From Simmondsia chinensis (lineage: Eukaryota > Streptophyta > Magnoliopsida > Caryophyllales > Simmondsiaceae): a DNA stretch of 64,000 nucleotides. Made by a program: the position numbers and the translations under genes. The stretch is from NCBI GenBank assembly GCA_018398585.1, contig JAGTTD010000010.1, forward strand, positions 32,404,638 to 32,468,637, in the 5' to 3' direction. The notes under the pieces are model-generated. The model did no database searches. It had not been told where the DNA came from and saw only the letters and a list, made by a program, of their open reading frames with translations. Each line of letters starts with the position of its first letter. Positions within the stretch are counted from its first letter, which is position 1. Of the stretch, positions 36,244 to 47,398 are shown in pieces.

Positions 36244-36535
36244 TGTTAGAGCATAAAACTATTCCTGCGTCTTCTCCTATTAGCTTAAGCTTTTGGAATT
36301 GTTGGTTCTTGACATTCATATCAGAGTTTTGTTGACCAAAAGTCACAAGTTTGAATCTTAACAGCCCTCGCTTTCAGTATTAAAACAATTTAAGCACAAG
36401 GTATGAGGTAGGCATGTGCATTATCTACGCTTCAAGTACAATTGGCATTCGCGTGAGGGGGTGTGTTAGAGCATAAAACTATTCCTAGGCCTTCTCCCAT
36501 TAACTTAAGCTTTTAGGATAGATGATATCTTCACA
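36244..36535 (+). mobile_element. Complete 292-bp LTR retrotransposon (TRIM/SMART class) with perfect TSD
   Basis: Two 71-bp LTRs (36244-36314 and 36465-36535) start TGTTAGAGCATAAAACTATT and end in ACA. They are flanked by a perfect 5-bp duplication AATAT (36239-36243 and 36536-36540). A primer-site-like ttcatatcagag follows the 5' LTR and a purine tract gcgtgagggggtg precedes the 3' LTR. The 150-bp interior encodes nothing. All replication proteins must come from another element. The LTRs differ at roughly a fifth of positions, so this copy is old. Confidence 0.75.
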
Positions 36536-36808
36536 AATATTACATTGGAGTATTCAATTCATACATAAACCGAAATTAACAATCATGGAAAAAAAAAACT
36601 ACTACATCATGGCACAAAAACTTTTCAATATTATTTTCTCGTTATCTTATTTTTTACATGTAAGTAAGATTATCATAACGTTGAGATGCTAGTTTTTTGT
36701 ATTGCGAGTTTTTCTGGCTAATTATCGGGGGGGGAAAAAAAAATCTATCATAACTTTGACACCATAAAAGGTAGGGTATCTAGAAAAATAAAAATTTTAA
36801 AAGTTTAG

Positions 36809-36976
36809 TGTTAGAGTATATTGTATAGTGGGTAATAATTATAATGGGTTAAGTGTACATACATATTGGGCCCATATATTAAGCCCATTAGGCCTCTCAT
36901 GTATTGTAAATCATTATATATACGAGAGGGCCCCTATTCTAGGGGCACCAATAATTCCCACAATTATATTCTTTCA
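36809..36976 (+). repeat. 5' LTR of the Copia element
   Basis: A 168-bp LTR with attatatatacgagagggcc as the likely promoter and start region. It ends in TTTCA next to the primer site. Confidence 0.85.
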
Positions 36977-37142
36977 TGATATTAGAGCTAACCCTAGCTC
37001 TCTCGTAAATCAAGGCAAGCCCTAGCCAACTTTCCCTTTCTTTTTCAAAAAAAAAAAAAAAAAAAAAAAAAAAAACACCCTAGTTGCCACCAAGCATAGC
37101 TGCCCTCTTCCTCCTCGAAGCAACTCTAACCGTTTAACCTCA

Positions 37143-37790
37143 ATGGCCAATGCAACTTTATCTACCACCGCTGCACAGGACGCTGTGCCTTCTCTTCCCG
37201 CCTGTGGCCCTTCTCTTCTTACACCATTTAGCCTTTCAAACATTCGACATCAGATTTCTACCATGCTAGATCTAAACGATCCCTCCACATATCTAGTCTG
37301 GCACCATTCTTTTCTCTCAGCTTGTAGAGGTTATGCTGTGGATGATCATCTTGATGGCACTTCTTCTCAACCTCCTACATCAGATCCTCAATATCGTTAT
37401 TGGCGACAAGTCGATAATTTTCTTTTTTCTTGAATATTTGGTACTATCTCTCCCGACCTTGCTAGTGCTGTGTGTAGTAATGATGATTATATAACTGTTG
37501 CAGCACTTTGGGATTCTATCACCCGCCTTTTTACTGATTTTGCGTAATCACGCCAATTGTAATTTAAACGTGAATTAACCAATATTAAGAAAGGCAGTCT
37601 CTCAATGTTGGCTTATCTCACGAAAATCAAATCTTTGGCTGATAATCTTAAGTTTGTCAATGCCACCATTACTGATGTTGACATGGTTCTCGTTGCTGTG
37701 GATGGTCTCTCTGATGACAAGGATTTTAATGCTGTTTGTACATCTATTACATCATGAGTTCCCTTTCCCTTTTCTATTGAGGCTCGTTCT
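37143..37790 (+). pseudogene. Copia gag, with stops
   Basis: The ATG at 37143 lies about 165 bp after the 5' LTR. The N-terminus has LDLNDPSTYLVWHHSFLSACRGYAVDDHLDG, typical of the Copia gag fold (UBN2 type). A stop falls at 37432-37434, and others near 37543-37560 and 37756. The middle is recognisable (LWDSITRLF, FKRELTNIKKGSLSMLAYLTKIKSLADNL). No CX2CX4HX4C zinc knuckle is visible between here and the protease, which is unusual. Confidence 0.75.
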
Positions 37791-39110
37791 ATGTTGATGA
37801 ATGAGGAATCTCGCCTTAAGAATGCCAGTGCAGGTACTTCATTGGTACTTCCATCCATTGGTGCATCGGACACGCCCGCCACCGCTGCTCCAGTCACGGC
37901 CACACCGGTCGTCCCTGGCACCACCACAGCCAATGGTCGTTGTTATGACAATCCGTGGATGCCGAATATGTCGGGACCGAATTTTAGGGGAATGTTGCAT
38001 ATGCCATTTGTCCCACAATTCAACACACCATACCGGCCTCCTCAATTTGGTTTTGCTCCTTCGGGTGGTAATGTTTCTAATCCACAATTTCATCCTGCAA
38101 ATAATGTTTATACCATTGGCTATGGTTTCTATCCGGGATTTGATGCGAGTCAGTTTTCTCCACAATATTATTCCACCCCTACCTTTGACCCATCTTGGGT
38201 CATGGATAGTGGGGCCTCCTCCCACATGACAAATAATCCAGGTATCTTAACGTCCTTGTCTCCGTATAGTGGGTTTGGTAAAATTTTAGTTGGTAACGGT
38301 GCTTGTCTTTCTATTGCTGGTATTGGATCTTGTTTCATATTTGCTGCTGCAGGTCACTTTGTTTTAAATAAAGTTCTATTTGTTCCTGGTCTATCCAAAA
38401 ATTTACTTTTTGTTCGTCAATTTTGTTTCGATAACAAATGCCCTCTTGAATTTGATTGTTTTGATTTTTCTGTCAAGGATCCTAAACTGAAGTCAACTAT
38501 CATCCGTTGTGTCAGTCTGAGCCCTCTTTTTACAATACTAGGATCACCTACCATCACAACATCGCTCGTCGCTTCCCGAATCTCCTCTTCTCTTTGGCAC
38601 CGATGCCTAGGCCATCCAGGAGAGCCAGTTTTATCATCCTTAGTCAAGCACAAATTTATTTCCTGTTCCACTCCTTTAGAGTCTAGTTTGTGTCATGCTT
38701 TCCAACTAGGCAAGCACAGTCATTTACCTTTTCAGAAGTCTGTTTCTAGAACTACGCGTCCTTTTGACATTGTTCATTCTGATGTATGGACATCACCTAT
38801 TTCTAATTTTAGTGGCTCTAAATATTATTTGTTATTTTTGGATGACTGTACTCATTTTGTGTGGATTTACCCGATGCATGCAAAATCAAACGTGTTTTAT
38901 TTATTTCTTCAATTTCGTGCACTTGTCTTGAATCAATTTGATGTGAAAATTAAACAATTCCAATGTGACAACGGGACTGAATATATTAATCGTGATTTTA
39001 ACGGACTTTTTATACAACGGGGCATCCTTAGCCGGGTCTCATGCCCTCATACATCCCAACAAAATGGGAAAGTCGAACGCTTGCACCGCACTATTGGCAA
39101 CATGATGTGA
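37791..39110 (+). pseudogene. Copia late gag, protease and integrase region
   Basis: An open frame of 439 aa. The first 130 residues are Pro/Thr/Asn-rich linker. The aspartic protease motif VMDSGASSHMT is at about 38200-38232. The pre-integrase segment has HRCLGHPGEP near 38600. The integrase core has its acidic triad at HSDVW (about 38775), QCDNGTEY (about 38963) and NGKVERLHRT (about 39064). A stop at 39108-39110 ends the frame, and the integrase continues downstream in broken frames. Confidence 0.85.
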
Positions 39111-39842
39111 ACTCTTCTTTTTCAAGCTTGTATGCCTCTTGAGTATTGGGTTGAGGCTGTTTTGGCTGCTACTCATATTATCAACTTGTTACCCTCTACA
39201 GCCATTAAGAAAAAGATCCCATATCAACGCCTCTATAAATAAAAGGTTGATTATGATCATCTTCGTGTTTGGAAGTGCTTGCTATCCTAATTTAACTGCA
39301 ACTGCTCCACATAAACTTGCACCCCAGTCTACTTTGTGTGTTTTCCTGGGCTATCCACCGAATCATAAGGGCTACAAATGCTTAGATCTTTCTGCTAACA
39401 AAGTCATTATTTCGGGACATGTTGTCTTTGATGAAACAGATTTTCCTTTCGTTCGGTTGGGTACCTTTTCCGAAGAAATGATGACCCGTCTCCATGAGGT
39501 GTTCTCCTCACCTCTCACTGCCTCTCCCTTGGCTAGCATGAGCCTGGTCCCGCCACCCAACCCACCATCACTGTAGGGCTCTACTTCTCCGGCTCCCACA
39601 CTAGTGCCCGCCTCATCGCAGCCACCCACCGAGCCCGAGACCATGTCTGGCCTTGCTTCAGCCATGACCGATGCACCATGCCCACCTCGGGATGCTTCTC
39701 GATCTCTTCACCCTATGGTCACATGTTCTAAGGCTGGTATTGTAAAACCTCTTCTTAAACCTTCTATGCTTGCTCATAATACGTTACCCGAGGTTCCTTT
39801 CTCGTATAAGAAGGCCCTTAAGGCCACAATTGGAAGACTGCT
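39111..39842 (+). pseudogene. Copia integrase C-terminus and linker, frameshifted
   Basis: In the frame after the stop come LLFQACMPLEYWVEAVLAATHIINLLPS and a stop near 39240. A shifted frame then carries FGSACYPNLTATAPHKLAPQSTLCVFLGYPPNHKGYKC and VIISGHVVFDETDFPF, a hallmark of the Copia integrase C-terminus (the GKGY-like box). A Pro/Ser-rich linker follows. Confidence 0.75.
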
Positions 39843-40500
39843 ATGCTTGATGAATATAATGCCTTTATTCGTAATCAAACATGGGATCTTGTTCCTCCAC
39901 CTGCTCATGGCAACATTGTTGGTTCTAAATGGGTTTTTTGTATTAAGCAGACTTCTACAGGCGAAGTTGAACGACATAAAGCTCGGTCGGTTGCACAAGG
40001 TTTCACACAAAGGTACAGCATTGATAATGGCAAAACTTTAAGTCATGTTGTTAAGCCAGCTATAGTTCGCATGGTTCTTGCTCTCGCTACTTCTCGTCAG
40101 TGGCCCATTCATCAGCTCGATGTTAAAAATGCTTTTTTGAATGGTTATCTCAATGAAGAAGTTTGCATGAAGAAACCTCCAGGTTTCCTCAACTCCCAAT
40201 TTTCAGATCATGTGTGCAAGTTAAATAAGTCCCTTTATGGTCTTAAACAGGCACCCCGGGCATGGTATAATCGCTTCGCCTTCTTTTTACACACACTTGG
40301 TTTCACGGGTTGTAAGTCTAATTCTTCACTATTAATTTTACGTCGTGGTGGTGACATGGCTATACTGTTGGTTTATGTTGATGATATCATTCTTACTGCA
40401 TCTTCTACTGTGTTTCTTCAAGCTCTACTTAGTTCTTTACGTTCTGAATTTGATATGACCGATTTGGAGCGGCTTAATTATTTCCTTGGCATCTTCAGAT
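39843..40500 (+). pseudogene. Copia reverse transcriptase
   Basis: A 220-aa open stretch holds WDLVPPPAHGNIVGSKWVF, RHKARSVAQGFTQ, WPIHQLDVKNAFLNGYLNEEVCMKKPPGF, LNKSLYGLKQAPRAWYNRF and the catalytic LVYVDDIILT at about 40368-40397, then DMTDLERLNYFLGI. The catalytic aspartates are present, but a frameshift follows near 40490 and the upstream polyprotein is broken. Confidence 0.9.
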
Positions 40501-41315
40501 GGTCTTTTCTTGTCTCAGTCCAAGTATGCTCATGATCTGCTTGATAAAACCAACATGCTTTCCTGCAAGCCTGTTGCTACACCTACAGATTCCAAGTCTA
40601 AACTTTCCATAGACAATGGAGATCTCATGCCTGACCCTACTTTATATCGACTACAATTGGTGCTCTCTAGTATCTTACTTTCACTCGCCTCGATATCTCT
40701 TATGCTATGCAACAAGTATGTTTATTTATGCATGCTCTGTGTTTACCTCATTGGATGGCCGTTAAACGCATTCTCAGATACATCAAGGGCACTATTACCT
40801 ATGGATTGACTATTTCTCCTTCTTGTGTAGATCAACTTGTCGTATACTCTGATGCAGACTAGGCTGGCTGTCCTGATACTCATCGGTCCACATCTGGTTT
40901 TTGTGTCTTTCTAGAAGGTAACCTTATTTCTTGGTCCTCCAAACGCCAGCCTACGATTTCTCGATCCAGCACTGAGGCCGAGTACAGGGCAGTTGCTAAT
41001 GCTAAGCGTTGTCGGCTTCACTCTCTTCTTAGTGAGCTTGGTCCTCTTCTTCCCCGTGCCACCTTGCTTTATTGTGACAATGTTTCTGCTATGTACTTGT
41101 CTACTAATCTGGTGCAGCACGTTCGAACCAAGCATATTGAGATCGACATTCACTTTGTTCGAGAGCGCGTCCAAATGGGTCTTGTTCGGGTTCTTCACAT
41201 TCCCTCGTCGCAACAAACAGCTGACATATTTACAAAGAATCTACCGCAGCAGCTCTTTCTTCTATTCAGACACAACTTTTGCCTTCATTTCTCTCCTACT
41301 TCGGTTGAGGAGGGA
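40501..41315 (+). pseudogene. Copia RT C-terminus and RNase H
   Basis: Fragments: FLSQSKYAHDLLDKTNMLSCKPVATPTD, then VVYSDAD with a TAG stop in place of the expected Trp codon (40859-40861), STSGFCVFLEGNLISWSSKRQPTISRSSTEAEYRAV at about 40887-40995, LLYCDNVSAMYLSTN at about 41065, and TKHIEIDIHFVRERV plus IPSSQQTADIFTKNLP near 41240. This is the Copia RNase H order. Several frameshifts are present. Confidence 0.85.
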
Positions 41316-41484
41316 TGTTAGAGTATATTGTATAGTGAGTCATAATTGTAATGGGTTATAAGTGTACATATATTTGGGCCCATATATTAGGCCCATTAGG
41401 CCTGTCATATATTGTAAATTATTATATATACGAGAGGGCTCCTATTCTAGGGGTATAAATAATTCCCACAATTATATTATTCCA
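41316..41484 (+). repeat. 3' LTR of the Copia element
   Basis: 169 bp, matching the 5' LTR with about 15 substitutions and a 2-bp indel. It is followed directly by the TSD TTTAG. Confidence 0.85.
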
Positions 41485-41489
41485 TTTAG

Positions 41490-42425
41490 GACATATGAAA
41501 AATTATTTTCAAATATTAGGGCAGTCCTATATATAATATTATATATATGCATCCTTATAATGTCTACACGAAATTTAATGAGTAACTACCAAGGAAAATG
41601 CTTTATTACACAATTCAAGTTCAATGTTGAGTACCCAATATATATTGGAAAAATATTGATTACGAAGAATATCATAATAAATAATTATTTTTATAATGTA
41701 TTAATATATATATATATATATATATATGCACTCACATGAGAGAGTGAGACAATGAAAGGTGAAAGGAGGTAATGAAGACCCTTTTTTGGGTTAAGTATAA
41801 AGATCATTAGATCTAAAGTAAAAAACACATACTTTAAAATTACTTTTACACCTCTTATTATAATCAACGGCTCATATAATAAATGTTGGAGCTATAGCCT
41901 TACCTAAGCCAAAAAATTTACTTAATTAAAAGTAGACAATAATGTAAAAGAAACATGCGCAAAGACATAAGAAGAGAAAGAAAGAAAGCAATAGAGAGTT
42001 CAATGAACTTCATCAAAATGGTCACTGTCTTGCATGCATCAACTTCTACCAATTGCATCCTTAAATCCAATACCATTAATTAATTACCCACCCTATTAAT
42101 AAAATTCAATGTATTATGTCTCATTTTGTGGTTAATTTTACCTCATTGTTTTGCCTTACGTGTTCTTTTACTGGCCCTACTTGGTGGTGGTTAGGTTATC
42201 AAGTTTTGAGATTAATGTATAAACTCTTGGAATGGTTTAAGTCGGTGATAAGGACTCAATATGTAAGTATAGTCGAATTCCACGTTAAAATTGTCAGAGA
42301 GAAAAAATTACCGTAAAAGCCTTTTTTTTTTTATAATTAAGAGGAGAAAATCCTCAGAGGAATATAACAAAAGCCTCCACAACAATGACCCTTTCTCTCC
42401 CCTCCACCTACCCATAACCCTTGGG
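41490..42425. other. Non-coding stretch, nothing recognised
   Basis: It holds a TA microsatellite (about 41703-41726) and a piece at 41985-42260 related to 29440-29720. No gene is seen. Confidence 0.45.
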
Positions 42426-42776
42426 GAGTGGGAGGGGATCCGGTCCTCTGGCTCCCCCCCCCCCCCCCCCCCCCCCCCTTTTCTCCTCCCTCTCATAGGG
42501 GCCACAGCATCGAATCCTAGCCCATAACTGTTCATCCACAGCACCCGCCGCCGCCGCTCCTTTAGTCTCTCTTCCAATACCGCTTTCTCTCCCCCATGGA
42601 GGAGGGTGAAGTGATACGGAGGGAGAGAAAAGGATATTAGAAGAGAGACAAAAGGAGCAGCGGCGGACAGGCGGCGGCGGCAGGTACTGGGGGTGAAGGG
42701 TTATGGGCCAAGATTCGATGATGTGGCCCCTGTGAGAGAGAGGAGAGAGGGGGAGCTATAGCACCGAATCCCCAGG
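42426..42776. repeat. Large imperfect palindrome (arms about 160-170 bp)
   Basis: The left arm (42426-42596) and right arm (42616-42776) are inverted copies. Blocks such as aggggccac/gtggcccct, cgaatc/gattcg, cccataac/gttatggg and the GCC-rich gccgccgccg run pair along both arms around a centre near 42606. A 25-base C-run (42454-42478) interrupts the left arm. Transcribed, this would make a long hairpin RNA. No transposase and no clear TSD were found. Confidence 0.65.
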
Positions 42777-43132
42777 GGCGAAACGAAAAGAAGAGGTGGC
42801 AGCAACGACAGTGAAGGGATATTGAGGGGAAGAGGAAAAAAGGAGGGGCAGCGGTAGCGGTGGCCAATGTCTGGGGTGAGAGAGAGAAAGTAAGGGTAGG
42901 GGGAGGGGGAAGGGGTGGGAAGGAGAGAACGAGAAGGGGTTAAGGAAATTTTTTTTTTTTTTTTTATCCCATGAAAAAGGAGTCAATCTTAATCGTTCTT
43001 TGTAATAGACAACCAAGATCTCACCTTCTCAAATTCTCATAAGAATTGTGACATCTATAAATAGCGTGGCGTTCTTATGAGAGGATGAGAGTGTGAAGAG
43101 GGCGAATCCAGGCCCTTCATTGTAACGGACGT
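42777..43132. other. GA-rich stretch and a small hairpin before the array
   Basis: Purine-rich continuation of the palindrome flank, then a 40-60 bp hairpin at about 43035-43090 (ctcataagaa pairing with ttcttatgag). No gene is seen. Confidence 0.4.
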
Positions 43133-43721
43133 TCAGGAAGGTTCAACAGCCTTCCCTTAAATTTATTAATTAGCTAATAAAACAAAAAAGAAAGATAGCC
43201 TCGATTTCAAACAACCCGAGAAAAGGAGTAACAAAGGCTTCATTTATCTGAACCCAAGAAAAGGAGAAACAAAGGCTCGATTTCTCACAACTCGAAAAAA
43301 TGAGAAACAAGGGCTCGATTTTCCCACAACCCGAGAAAAGGAGAAACAACGGCTCAATTTTTACAACACGAAAAAAGGAGAAACAAGGGCTTGATTTCTC
43401 AGAACCCAAGAAAAAGAGAAACTAAGATATTCTTCAAAATAATTCTAAACTTGAATGATCAAACAACCTAGGTTTCTTTTGTATCTATAGAAGAGCTAAT
43501 TGACTCAAAATCAAACTCTAAGAGATAAATAAAAATACTAATAGATAAATAAAAAACAAAAGATAAATATAAAAACTAAATAAAATCTGAAATATAAATC
43601 TAATCCTCGTATGAGTCAAATTTTATCTTCACAGCTATCTTCAACCGTGTGGCTCATTCACGTCATGTACCCGCCATCCCGAATCCGTCAAGCACCCGTC
43701 AGTTGTGACTGGGTTGCATCA
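43133..43721 (-). repeat. LTR R1, truncated at the array edge
   Basis: The LTR lacks about 35 bp at its low-coordinate end. It has six 38-bp repeats, several degenerate. Its high-coordinate end is gggttgcatca, the subtype shared with R4 and R7. Confidence 0.75.
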
Positions 43722-44219
43722 TCCTCCCCGACCTGGAGAGAATTCGCCCTCAAATTCGACCCGCTAATCTTGTTAGCAAGTGAAGATGTCCATGGGGAAA
43801 ATCAACAGCTCCCAACTTGTGGCCCGAAGTTTTTCGATGTAGAGGTACCTTAGGTGGTGCTTGTGACGATGGATGGATGGATGATATTTTTTGTGGAGCT
43901 AATGATGGTGGTTGAGGTTGTATTGATGGTAAAGCTGGTGTTGATGGATGAGGTGGAAGTGCGGTCATTGGTGGTGGAATTAGGCATATGTTCTAAATAT
44001 CTTTGATGTTCTCCTCATTATAGATGGGCTAATCATAGATGGGATCATCAAAGATAGGCGGACAAGACAAATCAACATCAGACTCATCATATGTGCTAAA
44101 TATAGGCTCTGATATTGTTAGTAGTTGAAACGGATTTTGGAAACTCTCCTTTGTCTCGTCTTCAGCACTCGGTGTTAATGGGCGTTGGGGCTGGGTTCCC
44201 GGTGTAAGATTGGGATCTG

Positions 44220-44245
44220 CCCCCCCCCCCCCCCCCCCCCCCCCC
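44220..44245. repeat. C26 run in an internal segment
   Basis: Sister units have six C at this place (2766-2772, 47893-47902 region and 57887 region), so the run has grown in this unit only, or is an assembly artefact. Confidence 0.7.
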
Positions 44246-44407
44246 GGTTGAATCAGGGAACACTCGATTCACCCGAATCTCTCCTCGAACTCGTCCAATC
44301 TCTTGTCGATCTATCGCTGATGATCACGATCTTAAATGTTTTCGATGGCAGCAAATCTCTACCACCGACGAGCCATCTAAGAAACCTTTATGAGCTCTGA
44401 TACCATC

Positions 44408-45016
44408 TGATGCTGCGCATAATGCAAGATTCAGGGGAACGGGAAGGTTCAACGGCCTTCCCTTTGATTTTATTAATTCACTAAAAAAAGCAAAGAGGAA
44501 AGATTGGCTCGATTTCTCACAACCCGAGGAAAGGAGAAACATGGCTCGATTTCTAATAACCTGAGAAAAGAAGAAACAAAGGCTCGATTTCTCACAACCC
44601 GAGAAAAACAGAAACAAGGGCTCGATTTCTCACAACCCAAGAAATGGAGAAACAAAGGCTCAATTTCTCACAACACGAGAAAAAAAGAAACTAGGGCTTG
44701 ATTTCTCACCACCCGAGAAAAGGAGAAACAAAGATATTCTTCAAAATAATTCTAAACTTGAATGATCAAACAGCGTAGGTTCCTCTTGTATCTATAAAGG
44801 AGCTAATTGACTCTAAATCAAACTATAAGAGATAAATAAAAGTACTAAAAGATAAATAAATAACAAAAGATAAATATAAAAACTAATAATAAACTTAAAT
44901 ACAAATCTAATCCTTGAATGAGTCAAATTCTATCTTCAACCGTGTGGCTACTCCGCGTCATGTACCCGCCATCCCGAATCCGTCAAGCACCCGCCAGATG
45001 TGACTAGGATGCATTA
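44408..45016 (-). repeat. LTR R2
   Basis: A 609-bp LTR with six 38-bp repeats. Its end variant gcattatcc is shared with R5. Confidence 0.8.
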
Positions 45017-45469
45017 TCCTCCCCGACCTGGAGAGAATTCGCCCTCAAATTCAACCCACTAATCTTGTTAGCAAGTGAAGATGTCTATGGGGAAAATCAA
45101 CGGCTCCCAATTTGCGGCCCAAAGTTTTTTCGAGTGGAGGTACCATAGGTGGTGCTTGTGACGATGGGCGGATGATGATATTTTTTGTGGAGCTAATGAT
45201 GGTGGTTGAGGTTCTATCGATGGTAAATCTAGTGTTGATGGATGCGGTGGAAGTGCGGTCATTGGGATTGGAATTAGGTCTATGATCTCAATATCTTTGA
45301 TGTTCTCCTCATTATAGATGGGCTAATCACAGATGGGATCATCAAAGATTGGTGGAGAAGATAAATCAACATCAGACTCATCATATGTGCAAAATATAGG
45401 CTCTAATATTGTTTGTAGTTGAAACGGATTTTGGAAACTCTCCTTCGTCTCGTCTTCAGCACTCGATGT

Positions 45470-45679
45470 TTATGGGAGTTGGGGCCGGGTTCCCGGTGTA
45501 AGATCAGGATTTGACCCCAGTCGAATCAAGGAACGCTCGATTCGCCAGAATCTCTCCTCGAACTCATCCAATCTCCTATTGGTCTGTCGTTGGTGATCAC
45601 AATCATAAACGTTTTCGACGGCGGCAAAACTCTGCCCCCTACGAGCCATCTCAGAAACCTTTATGAGTTGTGGTACCAA
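45470..45679 (-). CDS. Start of the tandem element's ORF (gag-like N-terminus)
   Basis: The frame contains MARRGQSFAAVENVYDCDH, then RRLDEFEERFWRIERSLIRLG and NPDLTPGT, just after the primer site. It is the N-terminal part of the ORF whose C-terminal 204 aa are open in units at 1066, 46166 and 56187. An indel separates the two parts here. A coiled-coil-like charged stretch is the only visible feature. Confidence 0.4.
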   Translation of the reverse strand: MVPQLIKVSEMARRGQSFAAVENVYDCDHQRQTNRRLDEFEERFWRIERSLIRLGSNPDLTPGTRPQLP

Positions 45680-45680
45680 C

Positions 45681-46281
45681 TGATGCAGCGCATAGTGGAA
45701 GATTTTGGGGAACGGGAAGGTTCAATGACCTTCCCTTTAATTTTATTAATTCACTAATAAAAAAAAGAGGAAAGATAGGCTCGATTTGTCACGACCCCAG
45801 AAAAGGATAAAAAAGGGCTCGATTTCTCACGCCCCGAGAAAAGGAAAAACAAAGACTCGATTTCACACAACCCGAGAAAAGGAGAAACAAAGGCTCGATT
45901 TCTCACAACCCGAGAATACGAGAAACAAAGGCTCGATTTCTCACAACATGAGAAAAGGGGAAACAAGGGCTTGATTTCTCACAACCCGAGAAAAAGAAAA
46001 ACAAAGATGTTCTTCAAAATAATTCTAAACTTGAATGATCAAACAACCTAGGTTCCTCTTGTATCTATAGAGGAGCAAATTGACTCTAATTCAAACTCTC
46101 AGAGATAAATAAAAGTACTAAAAGATAAATACAAAAACTAAACATAATTTGAAATTTTAATCTAATTAGTATGAGTCAAATTCTATCTTCACCGCTATCT
46201 TCAACCATGTGGCTCCTCCGCGTCGTGTACTCACCATCCCAAATCCATTACGTACCCGCCAGTTGTGACAGGGCTGCCTCA
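45681..46281 (-). repeat. LTR R3
   Basis: A 601-bp LTR with six 38-bp repeats, ending gctgcctca like L1/R6. It is the uninterrupted relative of those two and shows their insertion site. Confidence 0.8.
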
Positions 46282-46780
46282 TCCTCCCTGACCTAGTGAG
46301 AATTCGCCCTTGAATTCGACCCGCTAATCTCGTTAGAAAGTGAAGATGTCCATGGGGAAAATCAACGGCTCCCAATTTGTGGCCCGAAGTATTACGATGT
46401 AGAGCTACCTTTGGTGGTGCTTGTGACAATGGGTGGATGGATGATATTTTTTGTGGAGCTAATGATGGTGGTTGAGGTTGTACAAATGGCAAAGCTGGTG
46501 TTGATAGATGCGGTGGAAGTGTGGTCATTGGTGGTGGAATTTGGTCTATGATCTGAATATCTTTGATGTTCTCTTCATTAAAGACGAGCTCATCAAAGAT
46601 AGATGGAGAAGATAAATCAACACCGAACTCATCAGATGTCCTAAATATAGGCTCTGATATTGTTAGTAGTTGAAACAGATTTTGGAAACTCTCCTTTGTC
46701 TCGCCTTCAGCACCCAGTGTTAATGGGGGTTGGGGCTGGGTTTCCGATGTAAGATCGGGATTTTCCCCTAGTTGAATCAA
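46166..46780 (-). CDS. 204-aa ORF of the tandem element, second copy
   Basis: Open over the same length as the frames at 1066 and 56187 with scattered amino-acid differences (for example MIQLGENPDLTSETQP and GRIQGRILTRSGRM). The same acidic middle, Pro-rich segment and basic end are present. Survival of the frame in separate units could mean selection at the time of activity, or recent homogenisation. Confidence 0.4.
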   Translation of the reverse strand: MIQLGENPDLTSETQPQPPLTLGAEGETKESFQNLFQLLTISEPIFRTSDEFGVDLSSPSIFDELVFNEENIKDIQIIDQIPPPMTTLPPHLSTPALPFVQPQPPSLAPQKISSIHPLSQAPPKVALHRNTSGHKLGAVDFPHGHLHFLTRLAGRIQGRILTRSGRMRQPCHNWRVRNGFGMVSTRRGGATWLKIAVKIEFDSY

Positions 46781-46931
46781 GGAACGCTAGATTCATCAGA
46801 ATCTCTCCTCGAACTCGTCCAATCTCATATCAGAATGTCGTTGATGATCACGATTATAAACGTCTTCGATAGCGGTAAATCTCTGCCGCCGACGAGCCAT
46901 CTCAGAAACCTTTATAAGCTCTGATACCAAC

Positions 46932-47398
46932 TAATGTAGCACATAGTAAAAGATTTAGGGGAACGGAATGGTTCAATGGCACCCCTTTAATTTTATTGAT
47001 TCACTAATAAAACAAAGAGGAAAGATAGGCTCGATTTATCCCAACTCGAGAAAAGAAGAAACAAGGGCTCAGTTTCTCACAACCCGAGAAAAGGAGAAAC
47101 TAAGATATTCTTCAAAATAATTCTAAACTTGAATGACCGAACAACCGAGGTTCCTTTTGTATCAATAGAGGAGCTAATTGACTCTAAATCAAACTCTAAG
47201 AGATAAATAAAAGTACTGAAAGATAAATAAACAACAAAAGATAAATATAAAAACTAAATAAAATCTAAAATATAAATCTAATTCTCGTACGAGTCAAATT
47301 TTATCTTCACCACTATCTTCAATCATGTGGCTCATCCGCGTCGTGTACCGCCATCCCGAATCCATCAAGCACCCGTCAGTTGTGACTGGGTTGCATCA
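46932..47398 (-). repeat. LTR R4
   Basis: A 467-bp LTR with only two 38-bp repeats, like L2 and R7. It ends gggttgcatca. Confidence 0.8.

Larger units (their letters stand above)
36809..41484 (+). mobile_element. Structurally complete Copia (Ty1-type) retrotransposon, inactivated
   Basis: LTRs at 36809-36976 (168 bp) and 41316-41484 (169 bp) begin TGTTAGAGTATATTGT. They are flanked by a perfect 5-bp duplication TTTAG (36804-36808 and 41485-41489). The primer site tgatattagagct starts right after the 5' LTR and the purine tract ggttgaggaggga precedes the 3' LTR. The interior carries gag, protease, integrase, RT and RNase H in Copia order. The LTRs are about 90 percent alike by eye, so the insertion is old. 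The short LTRs suggest an Ale-like lineage, but I am not sure. Confidence 0.9.

Noticed and set aside
37839..38225. Minus-strand ORFs opposite the Copia gag/pol region
   Set aside because: They overlap clear Copia coding sequence on the plus strand and are antisense shadows.
43200..43440. CRISPR-like array of 38-bp repeats
   Set aside because: There are no unique spacers, the repeats are contiguous and lie inside plant LTRs.
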